NCBI RefSeq assembly: GCF_004339095.1
Contig: NZ_SMGQ01000013.1
Location: 62,001-126,000 of the forward strand
Origin: Natranaerovirga hydrolytica
GTDB taxonomy: Bacteria > Bacillota > Clostridia > Lachnospirales > DSM-24629
DNA: 64,000 nt
Reading direction: 5' to 3'
Shown one piece after another: positions 23,614-33,121 of this stretch. Below the pieces are notes generated by a model that saw nothing but the letters and a program-made list of their open reading frames with translations, searched no databases and had not been told where the DNA came from. Numbering within the stretch: the first letter of the stretch is position 1; each line of letters starts with the position of its first letter. The position numbers and the translations under genes are program-made.

Positions 23614-25431
23614 ATGAAGCAGAAAAAAATCATAGCCATTATCTTGTGTTTGGTATTAGCTTTTATGATAATTGGCTGTCAATCTAATCAACAAGAAACA
23701 ACGCAACAAGAGGTTAATAACAACACAGGGGAAGAAAGCTTTTTTACACCAGGTACATATGTGGGAACAGCATCTGCCCACAATGGAGATTTAGAAGTAG
23801 AAGTTACAGTAGATGAAAATGCAATCATCAGCATTGAAATTATTAAACACAATGAAAGTGAAGGTATAGCAGATCCAGCTATAGAAAGAATTCCAACAAA
23901 TGTTGTTAATTCCCAAAGTTTAGCTGTGGATTCAATATCTGGTGCTACAGTAACAAGTGATGCTATTATTAGTGCCATAACACATGCTTTAGAGCAAGCC
24001 GGTGGAGATATCGATGCTCTCAAACAAAAAAGTGACAGTGCCATCAATGAAGGCGAAACAATTGAATATACAGCAGATGTGGTTGTTATTGGTGGTGGCG
24101 GTGCTGGGCTTTCAGCAGCAGTGACAGCTCACGAAAATGGTGCCAATGTCATTGTACTTGAAAAAATGCCAAGACTTGGAGGGAATACCATTCTCTCAGG
24201 CGGTGCATTTAATGCCGTTAATCCGGAAAGACAAGAACGACAGGGAATAGAAGATTCTACAGAAAAGCATTATACTCAAACCTATGAAGGTGGAGATGAA
24301 GCAGGTAATCCTGAACTTGTAAGAACCTTTGTAGAAGGCGCACCTACGGCACTTCAGTGGTTAGAGTCACTGGGGATGGAATTTAATGATGATGTTTTTA
24401 CAGTATTAGGTGGTATGTGGCCAAGAGCTAATAAGCCGTCAACACCATTAGGAACTGGATTTATTGATACGTATGTTAATTATATTGAAGCAAATGATGG
24501 CATTGAAGTCTTACTAGATACTGAAGCCGTAGAACTTATAATGGATGGTGATAGAGTAGTAGGCGTTAATGCTAAAAGTTTTGATGATACAGTTATTGTT
24601 AATGCCAATAACGGGGTCATTGTAGCGACTGGTGGTTTTGGTGCCAATCCAGAAATGCGAGAAGAATACAATGAAGTTTGGGCAGATTTACTCAGTTTAA
24701 AAACAACCAATCATCCAGGTGCTACTGGAGATGGTATTGTAATGGGTATTGACGTCAATGCCAGTCTAGTTGGTATGGAGCATATACAATTATTACCGAT
24801 GGGGGATCCAATAAGTGGAAGTCTTAGTGGTAATATTGAGCAAGGTGTAGAAAATCGTATTTTTGTTAATAAAGCGGGTAATCGTTTTGTAGATGAAGGT
24901 GCTCGTAGAGATGTTATGACTCAAGCATTAATCGAACAAGAAGACGCTTTTATGTGGGTTATCGTAGATAGCCACTCATATCCAACAGAAGATACAAAAA
25001 ATAATTTTAATGAATCCATTGCAGAACTTATGGAACAAGACAGAGCCTACAAAGGTGATACACTTGAAGCGTTAGCTGAGCAAATTGGCGTTAATTCAGA
25101 TAATCTTATAAAAGCAGTTGAAGCATTTAATGACTCAGTGGAAGCAGGCAATGCTGACGCTTTCGGAAGAACATTGTTTGATGAAAAATTAGATTCTCCA
25201 CCTTATTATGCAGGAGCACGTGTTCCAACAGTGCATCATACAATGGGTGGACTTGAAATCAATACAAAAGGTCAAGTTGTTGATACAAATGGCAACGTAA
25301 TCCCTGGTTTATATGCAGCAGGTGAAGTAACAGGTGGAATACATGGTACCAATCGTTTAGGCGGTAATGCTTTAGCTGAAATAACCGTATTTGGACGAAT
25401 TGCAGGAGAAAGTGCAGCTAATGCACAATAA
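23614..25431 (+). CDS. secreted FMN-binding/FAD-dependent reductase (fumarate reductase-like) lipoprotein
   Basis: A 605-residue lipoprotein (Cys22 in the lipobox MIIGC). Residues about 45-130 form an FMN_bind domain with SGATVTS (residues 109-115), the type of site where FMN is covalently attached to Thr by ApbE. From about 150 follows a fumarate reductase/flavocytochrome c FAD domain: VVIGGGGAGLSAA, MPRLGGNTILSGG, GANPEMREEY, and the C-terminal TMGGLEINTKGQVV, GLYAAGEVTGGIHGTNRLGGNAL. It probably reduces an unsaturated organic acid outside the membrane as a respiratory acceptor (fumarate, urocanate, cinnamate or similar). The divergent TetR gene suggests substrate induction. No apbE is seen in the window. 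Confidence 0.9.
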   Translation: MKQKKIIAIILCLVLAFMIIGCQSNQQETTQQEVNNNTGEESFFTPGTYVGTASAHNGDLEVEVTVDENAIISIEIIKHNESEGIADPAIERIPTNVVNSQSLAVDSISGATVTSDAIISAITHALEQAGGDIDALKQKSDSAINEGETIEYTADVVVIGGGGAGLSAAVTAHENGANVIVLEKMPRLGGNTILSGGAFNAVNPERQERQGIEDSTEKHYTQTYEGGDEAGNPELVRTFVEGAPTALQWLESLGMEFNDDVFTVLGGMWPRANKPSTPLGTGFIDTYVNYIEANDGIEVLLDTEAVELIMDGDRVVGVNAKSFDDTVIVNANNGVIVATGGFGANPEMREEYNEVWADLLSLKTTNHPGATGDGIVMGIDVNASLVGMEHIQLLPMGDPISGSLSGNIEQGVENRIFVNKAGNRFVDEGARRDVMTQALIEQEDAFMWVIVDSHSYPTEDTKNNFNESIAELMEQDRAYKGDTLEALAEQIGVNSDNLIKAVEAFNDSVEAGNADAFGRTLFDEKLDSPPYYAGARVPTVHHTMGGLEINTKGQVVDTNGNVIPGLYAAGEVTGGIHGTNRLGGNALAEITVFGRIAGESAANAQ

Positions 25432-25608
25432 CATTTTAAAAAGTCAGTTAAAAATAAGGTCTAAAAAAATAGTATTTAGATTTTTATAAACAAACATTTA
25501 TTAACTCTATAATATTTATGGCTGTTTTTGTCGATATAAATCGTATAGATACCAACGCAATTATGTGGGTGTTCTTGAAGGTGATATTAAGAGTTGAGTA
25601 AATGGATT

Positions 25609-25667
25609 AAAGATTCTCCTTATTAAAGATTAAGTATTAAAACATTTAATTAGGGGAATCTTTTTTC
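25609..25667 (+). terminator. terminator-like hairpin after the flavin reductase
   Basis: AAGATTCTCC (25609-25618) pairs with GGGGAATCTT (25653-25662) with a long loop, followed by TTTT. The rest of 25432-25776 shows no gene. Confidence 0.55.
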
Positions 25668-25776
25668 TTAAAATATTATTGCGGTTAAAGGTCAATGAGT
25701 TACAAAACATATAGTGAAAATCAAGTATGCTTACATATATAATGAATAAGTGATAAAACTTATAAAACCAAAATAT

Positions 25777-25880
25777 ATTAACGAAACTTATACATCTTAC
25801 TGATGCAAGAGACACAAGGTTTTCTGAAAGTCTATTTTAAAATCATTACAAGTCAGTTTAAAATTAGATTTTCATATTTA
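25777..25880 (+). repeat. two-hairpin repeat, copy E (decayed)
   Basis: Retains ATTAACGAAACTTATACATC, TGATGCAAGAGACACAAGG and a right hairpin from GAAAGTCTATTTTAAAATC to TTTAAAATTAGATTTTC with mismatches. It ends 49 bases before the chemoreceptor start. Confidence 0.7.
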
Positions 25881-25929
25881 AATGCTTGATGTTGGTATTC
25901 TATAAACGTTATATGAAAGGGGTATGTTT

Positions 25930-27921
25930 ATGAAAAGTATTAAGCTAAAGTTGGTTGTTTATTTTTCTATCCTAATTGTTTTTATTGCTACTGTTCTAGG
26001 TGCTTTTTTATTACTAATGTCTAGGAATGTTATTACACAAGATGCAGAGTATTCCCTTCAACTACTAGCGAGTGAAGGCAGTAAATTGACAGAAAGTCGA
26101 ATAGAAACGCAGGTGAAAATCTTAGAAACCATTGCTTTGGAAGAAGATATGCAGTCAATGGACTTTGAGAAACAGTTGCCAATATTACAAAAGCACACTC
26201 AAGGAACAGCATTTATTGACTTTGCAGTGATACTTGAACCAAATGGATTAGCCAATTTAATAACAGGAGGAACAGCACCTCTAGGAGAAAGAGAATATGC
26301 TCTTAAAGCTTTTGAAGGTGAACCGGCTCTATCAGATGTAATGATTAATCAAGTAACAAATGAATTGAGTTTAATGATTGCAGTACCTATTGAAAGAAAC
26401 AATAGGATCGTAGGTGTCTTGGTAGGACGAAGTGATGCAGATATTTTAAGTAATCTTACAGACGATGCAGGTTTTGGACAAAGTGGATATGCCTATATGA
26501 TTGATGGTAAAGGAACCGTAGTGGCTCATCCAGATAGGGAACTGGTATTTAATCAAGTCAATTTGATTGAACAATCCAAGGAAGATAACAGTTTAATATC
26601 AGCAGCCAATTTAATTGAAAACATATTAGAAGAAAAAACAGGTATTGGTAAGTATGTGTATGAAGGTAGAGATTTATATGCTGGATATGAACCGGTTAAA
26701 GGAACAGATTGGACATATGTTATTACCGCTGATGAGAATGAAGTCTTACAGCAAATTCAACATATAACACTATCAACAATAGGGATTGTATTGGTATTAT
26801 TATTAATGGGAATAATAGCTGTTTATATCTTAGGCCATTATTTTGTAAAACCAATGATTAAGATTAGTGAATATGCAGATCAAGTTGCAACGTTAGATTT
26901 AACTCAAAGCATCTCCAAAAAACAACAAAAAGGTAAAGATGAAATGGGTAAGTTAGCAAATGCCCTTCAAAAAATTACAGATAATATGAAACTCATAATA
27001 AAAGATATATCTGGTTCTTCAGAAGAAGTCGCGTCAATGTCAGAAGAATTAACAGCAATGTCAGAACAACTATCTACATCTGCACAAGAAGTTTCAAAAA
27101 CAGTTGAAGAGATAGCAAAAGGCGCTACAGAGCAAGCAGAAAAAACACAGAACGGTTCTTCAAAAGTAGCTGTTTTAGGAGAAAAGATACAAAACAACCA
27201 AGACCATATTGGAGACTTAAACAACACTTTTGAACAAGTTAATACAGTGGTTAAAGAAGGATTGGAAGAAATTGAAGTGTTGTCTGAAATTACGAAAGAA
27301 AGTAATACAGCCACAAAAGAAATACATGATGTTATCATTAAAACAAATGATAGTTCAGAGCAAATAGGAGAAGCAAGCAAAGTGATTGGTTCCATAGCGG
27401 AACAAACGAATTTATTAGCTTTAAATGCGGCAATAGAAGCAGCAAGAGCAGGTGAAGCAGGTAAAGGATTTGCAGTTGTTGCTGACGAAATTAGAAAGTT
27501 AGCAGAACAATCTGCAGAGTCTACAAGAGCAATCGATACAGTCGTAAATGAATTACAAGACAATGTTAGAAATTCAGTAAGCACTATGGAAAGAGTGGCA
27601 TCCATTTCATCCAAACAAACAGAAAGTGTATTTAATAGTAAGAATAAATACCAGTCCATTGAAGCAGCTATGAAAGATTCAATAGAAGCAGTCAAACAAT
27701 TAAATGTTTCTGGAAAAGAAATGGAACAGATGAAAAAAGAAATACTGATTACATTACAAAGTCTTTCAGATATAGCTGAAGAAAATGCTGCGTCAACAGA
27801 AGAAACAACAGCTTCTATGGAAGAGCAATCTTCTTCTATGGAAGAAATTGCATCATCAAGTGAAGGTTTAGCAGCATTAGCTCAAAAATTACAAGAGAAC
27901 ATTAAGAAATTTAAGATTTAG
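25930..27921 (+). CDS. methyl-accepting chemotaxis protein
   Basis: A 663-residue chemoreceptor. One membrane segment is near residues 8-30 and a second near 278-302, enclosing an extracellular Cache-type sensor domain ([25 protein letters not shown]-like segments). A HAMP linker follows (about 303-355), then the cytoplasmic coiled coil with the conserved tip [36 protein letters not shown] and glutamate-rich methylation regions. ATG 25930 is preferred because AAGGGG (25917-25922) is 7 bases upstream; ATG 25924 is too close. The ligand is unknown. The gene is flanked by repeat copies E and F and is not linked to other che genes. Confidence 0.93.
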   Translation: MKSIKLKLVVYFSILIVFIATVLGAFLLLMSRNVITQDAEYSLQLLASEGSKLTESRIETQVKILETIALEEDMQSMDFEKQLPILQKHTQGTAFIDFAVILEPNGLANLITGGTAPLGEREYALKAFEGEPALSDVMINQVTNELSLMIAVPIERNNRIVGVLVGRSDADILSNLTDDAGFGQSGYAYMIDGKGTVVAHPDRELVFNQVNLIEQSKEDNSLISAANLIENILEEKTGIGKYVYEGRDLYAGYEPVKGTDWTYVITADENEVLQQIQHITLSTIGIVLVLLLMGIIAVYILGHYFVKPMIKISEYADQVATLDLTQSISKKQQKGKDEMGKLANALQKITDNMKLIIKDISGSSEEVASMSEELTAMSEQLSTSAQEVSKTVEEIAKGATEQAEKTQNGSSKVAVLGEKIQNNQDHIGDLNNTFEQVNTVVKEGLEEIEVLSEITKESNTATKEIHDVIIKTNDSSEQIGEASKVIGSIAEQTNLLALNAAIEAARAGEAGKGFAVVADEIRKLAEQSAESTRAIDTVVNELQDNVRNSVSTMERVASISSKQTESVFNSKNKYQSIEAAMKDSIEAVKQLNVSGKEMEQMKKEILITLQSLSDIAEENAASTEETTASMEEQSSSMEEIASSSEGLAALAQKLQENIKKFKI

Positions 27922-27938
27922 TAGGCGGTTGGTTGGAT

Positions 27939-28024
27939 AACTTGTAACATGCCTTTCGCTGCGCTACAGGAACAAGTTTCAATGAAAAAAGTTAAGTCTG
28001 TCATCTGGCAGACTTAACTTTTTT
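27939..28024 (+). repeat. two-hairpin repeat, copy F (terminator-like)
   Basis: Left hairpin AACTTGT/ACAAGTT (27939-27945/27972-27978) encloses the same GCTGCGCTACAGG core as copy C, then TTTCAATGAAA. The right stem is new in sequence: AAAAAAGTTAAGTCTG (27985-28000) pairs with 28009-28024. It sits 18 bases after the chemoreceptor stop, and the T-rich 3' arm makes it a plausible terminator. Confidence 0.75.
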
Positions 28025-28135
28025 CCATGTAAGAGAAATTGCATAAATAAAAAAAATAAGGCATAATAAAAATAAACAAAAGTGGTTTTATAAGTGTGAT
28101 TTGGTTCTGAAAAGAAAAAAATAGGAGGCCTACTA

Positions 28136-29845
28136 ATGAGCATTATAGAAATTTTAATAGGGATGTTTAATCGTTTAGGTATCATTGTGGTTTTAGCTTT
28201 TATTTTTTCTAAAACAAAGGTTTTCATCAAATTATTTGATAAAAAGAAAATTGGTCTAGTACATAAAATTTTTATGGCTTTATTTTTTGGTATGTTTGGC
28301 ATTATTGGAACGTATCAAGGTATAGAGATACATGGGGCATTAGCTAATTCAAGAGTAGTAGGTGTTTTTGTTGGAGGGCTTTTTGGAGGGCCTTTTATTG
28401 GTATTCTTTCTGGGACAATTACGGGATTTCATAGGTGGGCTATTGATATTGGTGGTTTTACAGCGTTTGCTTGTGGCGTCTCTACATTTTTAGAAGGGGT
28501 AATGGCAGGATGGTTAAGTCGATTTTTTTATAAAAGCAAAAACAAACTAGTATTTGCTTTTATTGCAGGTGCTATAGCAGAAGTCTTACAAATGATTATC
28601 ATATTAATCCTAGCAAGACCTTTTGAAGATGCCTTACAATTGGTACAAATCATTGCGTTCCCGATGATTGTCGTTAATGCCATTGGTATAATGATTTTTA
28701 TATGGGTTGTACAAAGTATATTTAAAGATCAAGAAAGAGTAGCAGCGCTACAAGCGCAACGTGCTTTACAAATTGCTAATAAAACTCTGCAATACTTTAG
28801 AAAAGGATTTAACGAAGAAAATGCAGTACAAATTGCAAAAATCATTTATAATATGACACCAGTAAAAGCGGTGGCAATTACAGATAAAGAAAAAATATTG
28901 GCACATATAGGAACTGGAGATGATCATCATCTTTGTGGAGATCAGATACGAACAGGATTGACACGAGAAGCAATTGAGCAAGACAAAATTAAAATTGCTC
29001 ATAATAGAGAGGGGATTCATTGTAATTATCATAAATGCAAACTAAAATCAGCAGTTATTGTGCCATTAAAAGAAAAAGATGTTGTTATAGGAACATTAAA
29101 ATTGTATAAGACCAGAGAAAATGCAATTACACAAGTAGACTTAGAGTTGGCATTAGGGCTTGCTTCTTTATTTTCTACTCAAATTGAATTATGTAAATTA
29201 GATGCTCAAATGGAATTGTTAGCAAAAGCAGAATTAAAAGCACTTCAGGCTCAAATTAATCCTCATTTTTTATTTAATGCCATTAATACCATTGTATCCT
29301 TTAGTAGGACAAAACCAGATAAAGCCAGAGAGTTGCTTTTACATCTTGGAGATTTTTTTAGGAAAAATTTACAACAAAATGTAGAAGAAGTTGATTTGAG
29401 AAAAGAGATAGATCATGTTCAGTCATATCTTGAGATAGAAAGGGCTAGATTTGGTGAAAAACTTAAAGTTGATTTTGAAATAGATCAAAACGTTCAATGC
29501 ACTTTACCACCTCTCATTCTTCAGCCTTTAGTAGAAAATGCCATCAAACATGGTGTAATGGAAAGGTTAGAAGGAGGGAATATTAAAATCAGAGCATTTA
29601 ATAAGGAGCTAATGACCCACATTATAGTTGAAGATAATGGCGTGGGTATAAAAAAAGAACAGCTCAATGCTCTTTTGTCTAACAATCCAACTTCTGATTC
29701 TGTAGGGCTTCAAAATGTAAATCAGCGTCTCATAAATATATATGGAGAAAAATATGGATTAGAAATAAAAAGTCAATATGATGTAGGAACTCAAGTGATC
29801 ATCAAAATACCTTTTAAAAATGAAGGGAGAGTTGTAAATGTTTAA
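28136..29845 (+). CDS. LytS-type sensor histidine kinase
   Basis: A 569-residue membrane kinase. Residues about 5-200 hold five or six membrane segments of the 5TMR-LYT type (NSRVVGVFVGGLFGGPFIGILSG). A GAF-like domain follows (about 220-365, MTPVKAVAITDKEKILAHIG), then the LytS/YehU kinase core with His377 in NPHFLFNAINTI and ATP-binding ENAIKHGV and EDNGVGI. It overlaps the LytTR regulator gene by 8 bases. Kinases of this type include LytS, BtsS and YpdA; the adjacent CstA-type carrier makes a BtsS-like nutrient (pyruvate or similar) sensor more likely than autolysis control. Confidence 0.9.
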   Translation: MSIIEILIGMFNRLGIIVVLAFIFSKTKVFIKLFDKKKIGLVHKIFMALFFGMFGIIGTYQGIEIHGALANSRVVGVFVGGLFGGPFIGILSGTITGFHRWAIDIGGFTAFACGVSTFLEGVMAGWLSRFFYKSKNKLVFAFIAGAIAEVLQMIIILILARPFEDALQLVQIIAFPMIVVNAIGIMIFIWVVQSIFKDQERVAALQAQRALQIANKTLQYFRKGFNEENAVQIAKIIYNMTPVKAVAITDKEKILAHIGTGDDHHLCGDQIRTGLTREAIEQDKIKIAHNREGIHCNYHKCKLKSAVIVPLKEKDVVIGTLKLYKTRENAITQVDLELALGLASLFSTQIELCKLDAQMELLAKAELKALQAQINPHFLFNAINTIVSFSRTKPDKARELLLHLGDFFRKNLQQNVEEVDLRKEIDHVQSYLEIERARFGEKLKVDFEIDQNVQCTLPPLILQPLVENAIKHGVMERLEGGNIKIRAFNKELMTHIIVEDNGVGIKKEQLNALLSNNPTSDSVGLQNVNQRLINIYGEKYGLEIKSQYDVGTQVIIKIPFKNEGRVVNV

Positions 29846-30590
29846 TTGCATTATCGTAGATGATGAAATGCCTGCAAGAGAAGAATTAAAATTTTTATTA
29901 AAGGACTATAAGGATATAAGGATAATCGGTGAAGCAGAATACGGAATAGAGGCTATAGAGTTATGTAAAAGCCTTAAGCCCAATATGATTTTTTTAGACA
30001 TTCAAATGCCTAAAATGAATGGTATTGAAGTAGCAGAAAAGTTGGGAATAGGTGAGTGGTTACCGATTGTTATTTTTACCACAGCATATGATGATTTTGC
30101 CATTAAAGCTTTTGAAACCCATGCCGTTGATTATTTATTAAAACCCATTTCTAAAGACAGATTGAATTTAGCCATACAAAAAAGTAGAAAGATACTTAAG
30201 ACAATAAATCATAACCAAACCAATGGGTCTAATAAAAGCTTAGAAAACATAAAAAGTATAAAAAAAGTATGTCTTTATAAAAATGGCAGTTTAGTTCCCA
30301 TAGCTTTTGACGAAATTATATATGCAGTAGTAGAAAATGGACAAACACAAATTATGACAGAAAAAGATTGTTTTGACTATCACAATCCATTAAATCATCT
30401 TGAAGACAAATTAGTAGAGGGTATTTTTTTTAGATGCCATAGAAGTTATCTCATTAATCTTAATTACGTTGAAAAAATAGAAGCATGGTTTAATGGTACA
30501 TACATGGTTCAATTAAAAGGCTGCAAAGAAAAAATTCCCGTTAGTAGAAATAAAGTTAAAGAATTTAAGAAGATTATGGCCATTATATAA
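29838..30590 (+). CDS. LytTR-family response regulator
   Basis: A 250-residue regulator with an N-terminal receiver domain (DDE at 9-11, phospho-acceptor Asp54 in FLDIQMPKMNG, Thr in IFTTAYD, Lys in YLLKPIS) and a C-terminal LytTR DNA-binding domain (about 145-245) with FRCHRSYLINLNYVEKIEAW and KIPVSRNKVKEFKK. Its start overlaps the kinase stop. It should bind direct repeats; two GCATTT repeats 21 bases apart lie just downstream, before the cstA gene (30612-30642), suggesting it controls that carrier. Confidence 0.92.
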   Translation: MFNCIIVDDEMPAREELKFLLKDYKDIRIIGEAEYGIEAIELCKSLKPNMIFLDIQMPKMNGIEVAEKLGIGEWLPIVIFTTAYDDFAIKAFETHAVDYLLKPISKDRLNLAIQKSRKILKTINHNQTNGSNKSLENIKSIKKVCLYKNGSLVPIAFDEIIYAVVENGQTQIMTEKDCFDYHNPLNHLEDKLVEGIFFRCHRSYLINLNYVEKIEAWFNGTYMVQLKGCKEKIPVSRNKVKEFKKIMAII

Positions 30591-30611
30591 TGCTATTGAG
30601 AGGGATAAAAT

Positions 30612-30642
30612 GCATTTGAGATTCCAATATAAGCATTTCATA
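30612..30642 (+). promoter_or_regulatory. candidate LytTR binding repeats upstream of cstA
   Basis: GCATTTGAGA (30612-30621) and GCATTTCATA (30633-30642) are direct repeats spaced 21 bases (two helical turns), the arrangement used by LytTR regulators. They lie 71 bases upstream of the cstA-like start. Confidence 0.45.
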
Positions 30643-30712
30643 GAAAAATGCGCATAAGGGTATATCCTTGCAATTATAATTAAAGATATCAATCATATGA
30701 GGAGGTATGACA

Positions 30713-32152
30713 ATGGTATCTTTTTTAGGTTCTATTATTGCGTTAGTTTTAGGTTACTTTATTTATGGGGTCGTTGTTGAAAAAGTTTTTGGGGTTAATG
30801 AAAACAGACAGACACCGGCAGTTGAATTAGAAGATGGTGTGGATTTTGTGCCTTTAAGTTGGCCAAGGATATTCTTAATTCAAGTGCTTAATATTGCAGG
30901 TCTTGGACCGATTTTTGGTGCGATTATGGGGGCACTATATGGTCCAGCAGCATTTCTTTGGATTGTCTTTGGAAGTATTTTTGCAGGTGGTGTACATGAT
31001 TATTTTTCAGGTATGCTTTCAGTACGTCATCAAGGTAAAAGTATATCTGAAATCGTTGGAATTTATTTAGGCGAGCATTCTAGAAAGATTATGCGTGTGT
31101 TTTCAGTGGTCTTACTGGTCTTAGTAGGAACGGTGTTTATGACAGGTCCAGCAGATTTGTTAGCATCGTTAAATATAGGTGGTTTAGGCAATATGACAAT
31201 GTGGGTAGGTATTATCTTTTGTTATTATTTTCTAGCAACCATTTTACCTGTGGATAAAATCATAGCAAAAATATATCCTATATTTGGTATTGTATTACTC
31301 ATTATGGCTTTTGGTATTGGTGGTATGCTTATCATAAGGGGTTATCAAATTCCAGAAATTACGTTTGCCAATCTACACCCAGATCAATTGCCTTTATGGC
31401 CAATGCTTTTTGTAACCATCGCTTGTGGCGCCATAAGTGGTTTTCATGCAACACAAGCGCCTATGATGGCAAGATGTATTAATAATGAACGTTATGGTAG
31501 AAGAGTATTTTATGGTTCTATGATTGCAGAAGGTATGATTGCTCTAGTTTGGGCAGCAGCAGCAATGACGTTTTTTAATGGTGGTATCTTAGAATTAAAT
31601 GAAGTCATAGGTAGTGGTGGAGCAGGATTAGTTGTTAATACAATTTCCAATGGTTTATTAGGTAACGTTGGAGGGGTATTAGCCGTATTAGGAATTATTG
31701 CTTGTCCCATTACATCTGGAGATACAGCTTTTAGAAGTGCTAGATTAACCATAGCAGATTCTGTTAATTTTGAACAAAGTAAAAGCAAGAATAGAATATT
31801 TATAGCACTTCCGTTATTTGTTATAGCGTTTGGGTTAACAAGAATAGATTTTGATATTATATGGAGATATTTTGCGTGGTCAAATCAAACATTAGCTATG
31901 ATTGTACTTTGGGCTACAGCAGTTTATCTTGTTAAAAACAAACGCTTTCATTGGATTGCAACTGTACCTGCAACTTTTATGACGGCTGTAAGCGTTACTT
32001 ACATTTTAATTGCACCTGAAGGTTTTAGTCTGTCAACGTCATTTTCTTATATTGTAGGGCTTTTGGCAGCTATCAGCGCACTATTACTGTTTTTGATAAA
32101 AAGCTATAAGAAAGACCCCAAGAGACTTCAAGAAAGCAGTCAAGTGGCTTAG
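30713..32152 (+). CDS. cstA: CstA-family carbon-starvation carrier
   Basis: A 479-residue membrane protein with a dozen or more hydrophobic segments. The short (about 480) form found in Firmicutes lacks the C-terminal extension of E. coli CstA/BtsT (about 700). Motifs include GPIFGAIMGALYGPAAFLWIVFG, GGVHDYFSGMLSVRHQG, ISGFHATQAPMMARC and ACPITSGDTAFRSARL. Proteins of this family import pyruvate or peptides. The start is ATG 30713 with GGAGGT at 30701-30706; the ATG at 30707 touches that site. The upstream LytS/LytTR pair parallels the BtsSR/BtsT pyruvate system, so pyruvate-responsive uptake is a reasonable inference. Confidence 0.9.
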   Translation: MVSFLGSIIALVLGYFIYGVVVEKVFGVNENRQTPAVELEDGVDFVPLSWPRIFLIQVLNIAGLGPIFGAIMGALYGPAAFLWIVFGSIFAGGVHDYFSGMLSVRHQGKSISEIVGIYLGEHSRKIMRVFSVVLLVLVGTVFMTGPADLLASLNIGGLGNMTMWVGIIFCYYFLATILPVDKIIAKIYPIFGIVLLIMAFGIGGMLIIRGYQIPEITFANLHPDQLPLWPMLFVTIACGAISGFHATQAPMMARCINNERYGRRVFYGSMIAEGMIALVWAAAAMTFFNGGILELNEVIGSGGAGLVVNTISNGLLGNVGGVLAVLGIIACPITSGDTAFRSARLTIADSVNFEQSKSKNRIFIALPLFVIAFGLTRIDFDIIWRYFAWSNQTLAMIVLWATAVYLVKNKRFHWIATVPATFMTAVSVTYILIAPEGFSLSTSFSYIVGLLAAISALLLFLIKSYKKDPKRLQESSQVA

Positions 32153-32183
32153 AATAGATATAATAATAAGTTTCATCGTTATT

Positions 32184-32216
32184 AAAAAGCGACTAAAGTA
32201 TTTTTAGTCGTTTTTT
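32184..32216. terminator. terminator after cstA
   Basis: AAAAAGCGACTAAA and TTTAGTCGTTTTTT form a short stem (CGACTAAA/TTTAGTCG) with A and T runs on both sides, between convergent genes. Confidence 0.85.
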
Positions 32217-32226
32217 AGTGCTTATT

Positions 32227-32511
32227 TTATGCTTCAATTATTTCCCAGATGTGTTTGCTGTCTTTAATATAATCGTATTCAATAAAATCATCTTCCAGTG
32301 TTTCCGTGTGTTTATTATAATAAGAAATAGGTACAGACACCTCTAAAGAGCCTAGTTTAGTCAGTTTGCCATCTAAATATAATTTTTTAAGATGATTAAA
32401 ATCAGGCAATAATTCTATTCCTAAATCTGAATCCGTTGCATAAGTCGCTCTCCAAAAAATTTTAGTGGTTACATGGTCTCTTAAATTAACTTTAACAAAT
32501 TTATGAGCCAT
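32227..32511 (-). CDS. small hypothetical protein (94 aa)
   Basis: Soluble 94-residue protein with no signal peptide or membrane segment. It is rich in aromatic and acidic residues, with a basic N-terminus (MAHKFVKVNLRDH). I do not recognise a family. A minus-strand GGAGGG ribosome site (complement of 32518-32523) lies 6 bases before the ATG, which supports expression. It converges on cstA at a bidirectional terminator and has no functional neighbour. Confidence 0.6.
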   Translation of the reverse strand: MAHKFVKVNLRDHVTTKIFWRATYATDSDLGIELLPDFNHLKKLYLDGKLTKLGSLEVSVPISYYNKHTETLEDDFIEYDYIKDSKHIWEIIEA

Positions 32512-32711
32512 AAAAATCCCTCCAATTAAAAAAGATTAACAAGTTACAAGTCTGAATCAATAGAGTGAATACTTTCTTTGATAACCTGTGTAGCTACTGG
32601 ATTTGGAGATACACAGTTGAATAAAAAGGGTTCAATGAAATCATTTTATCATATAACAATGGATATTTGTCAAGGACTATTATTGGTGAGTTTATTGTAT
32701 GATGTTTGTTT

Positions 32712-32870
32712 ATGAAAGTAGTGATAGTTAGAGAAAGATTACAATATAATATAAAAAACTTTACTTACTATTGGTCTGATGATATAAAGGAAATTAAGTA
32801 TTTTTATAAAAATGGATGTACAATAAAAGAACGACTTGTGAAATATGCAAGAAAAAATAGGATCTGTTAG
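32712..32870 (+). CDS. possible 52-residue basic protein
   Basis: ATG 32712 to TAG 32868 encodes a Lys/Arg/Tyr-rich peptide (starts MKVVIVRERL, ends RKNRIC). The ribosome site is poor (GGTGAG about 20 bases upstream). It may be the remnant of a larger gene or chance. The rest of 32524-33121 holds no other feature I can support. Confidence 0.2.
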   Translation: MKVVIVRERLQYNIKNFTYYWSDDIKEIKYFYKNGCTIKERLVKYARKNRIC

Positions 32871-33121
32871 AAGAAACTTAAACTAAAAGTAGAAATATGA
32901 CTCTTTATGTTAAAAAATACACAAAACAATGAGTAAATATGATACGATAGAGTAGAAATTTTTTTAAGCCAAATAGTGAAACTTATTCATAGTAACCTAT
33001 GGATCATCGAGATATGTTATATTTAACAAGTAAGAAAGAGTATCATTTCAATGTGTTTTTTATTCCAATGGGTTCAAGAAATTGAAGCTAAGGTGGATAT
33101 GAGTAAGAAAGGATTGAGTAT

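Noticed and set aside
26967-27695. Long minus-strand reading frame inside the chemoreceptor
   Set aside because: It is antisense to the well-supported coiled-coil coding region, with no ribosome site or recognisable protein.
32580-32640. Ninth copy of the two-hairpin repeat on the minus strand
   Set aside because: It shares ATCTCCAAATCC and a TGTGTA/TACACA stem, but the rest of the order does not fit; too little for a call.
32871-33121. c-di-AMP (ydaO) riboswitch before trkA
   Set aside because: Expected from function, but none of the conserved ydaO segments are visible.
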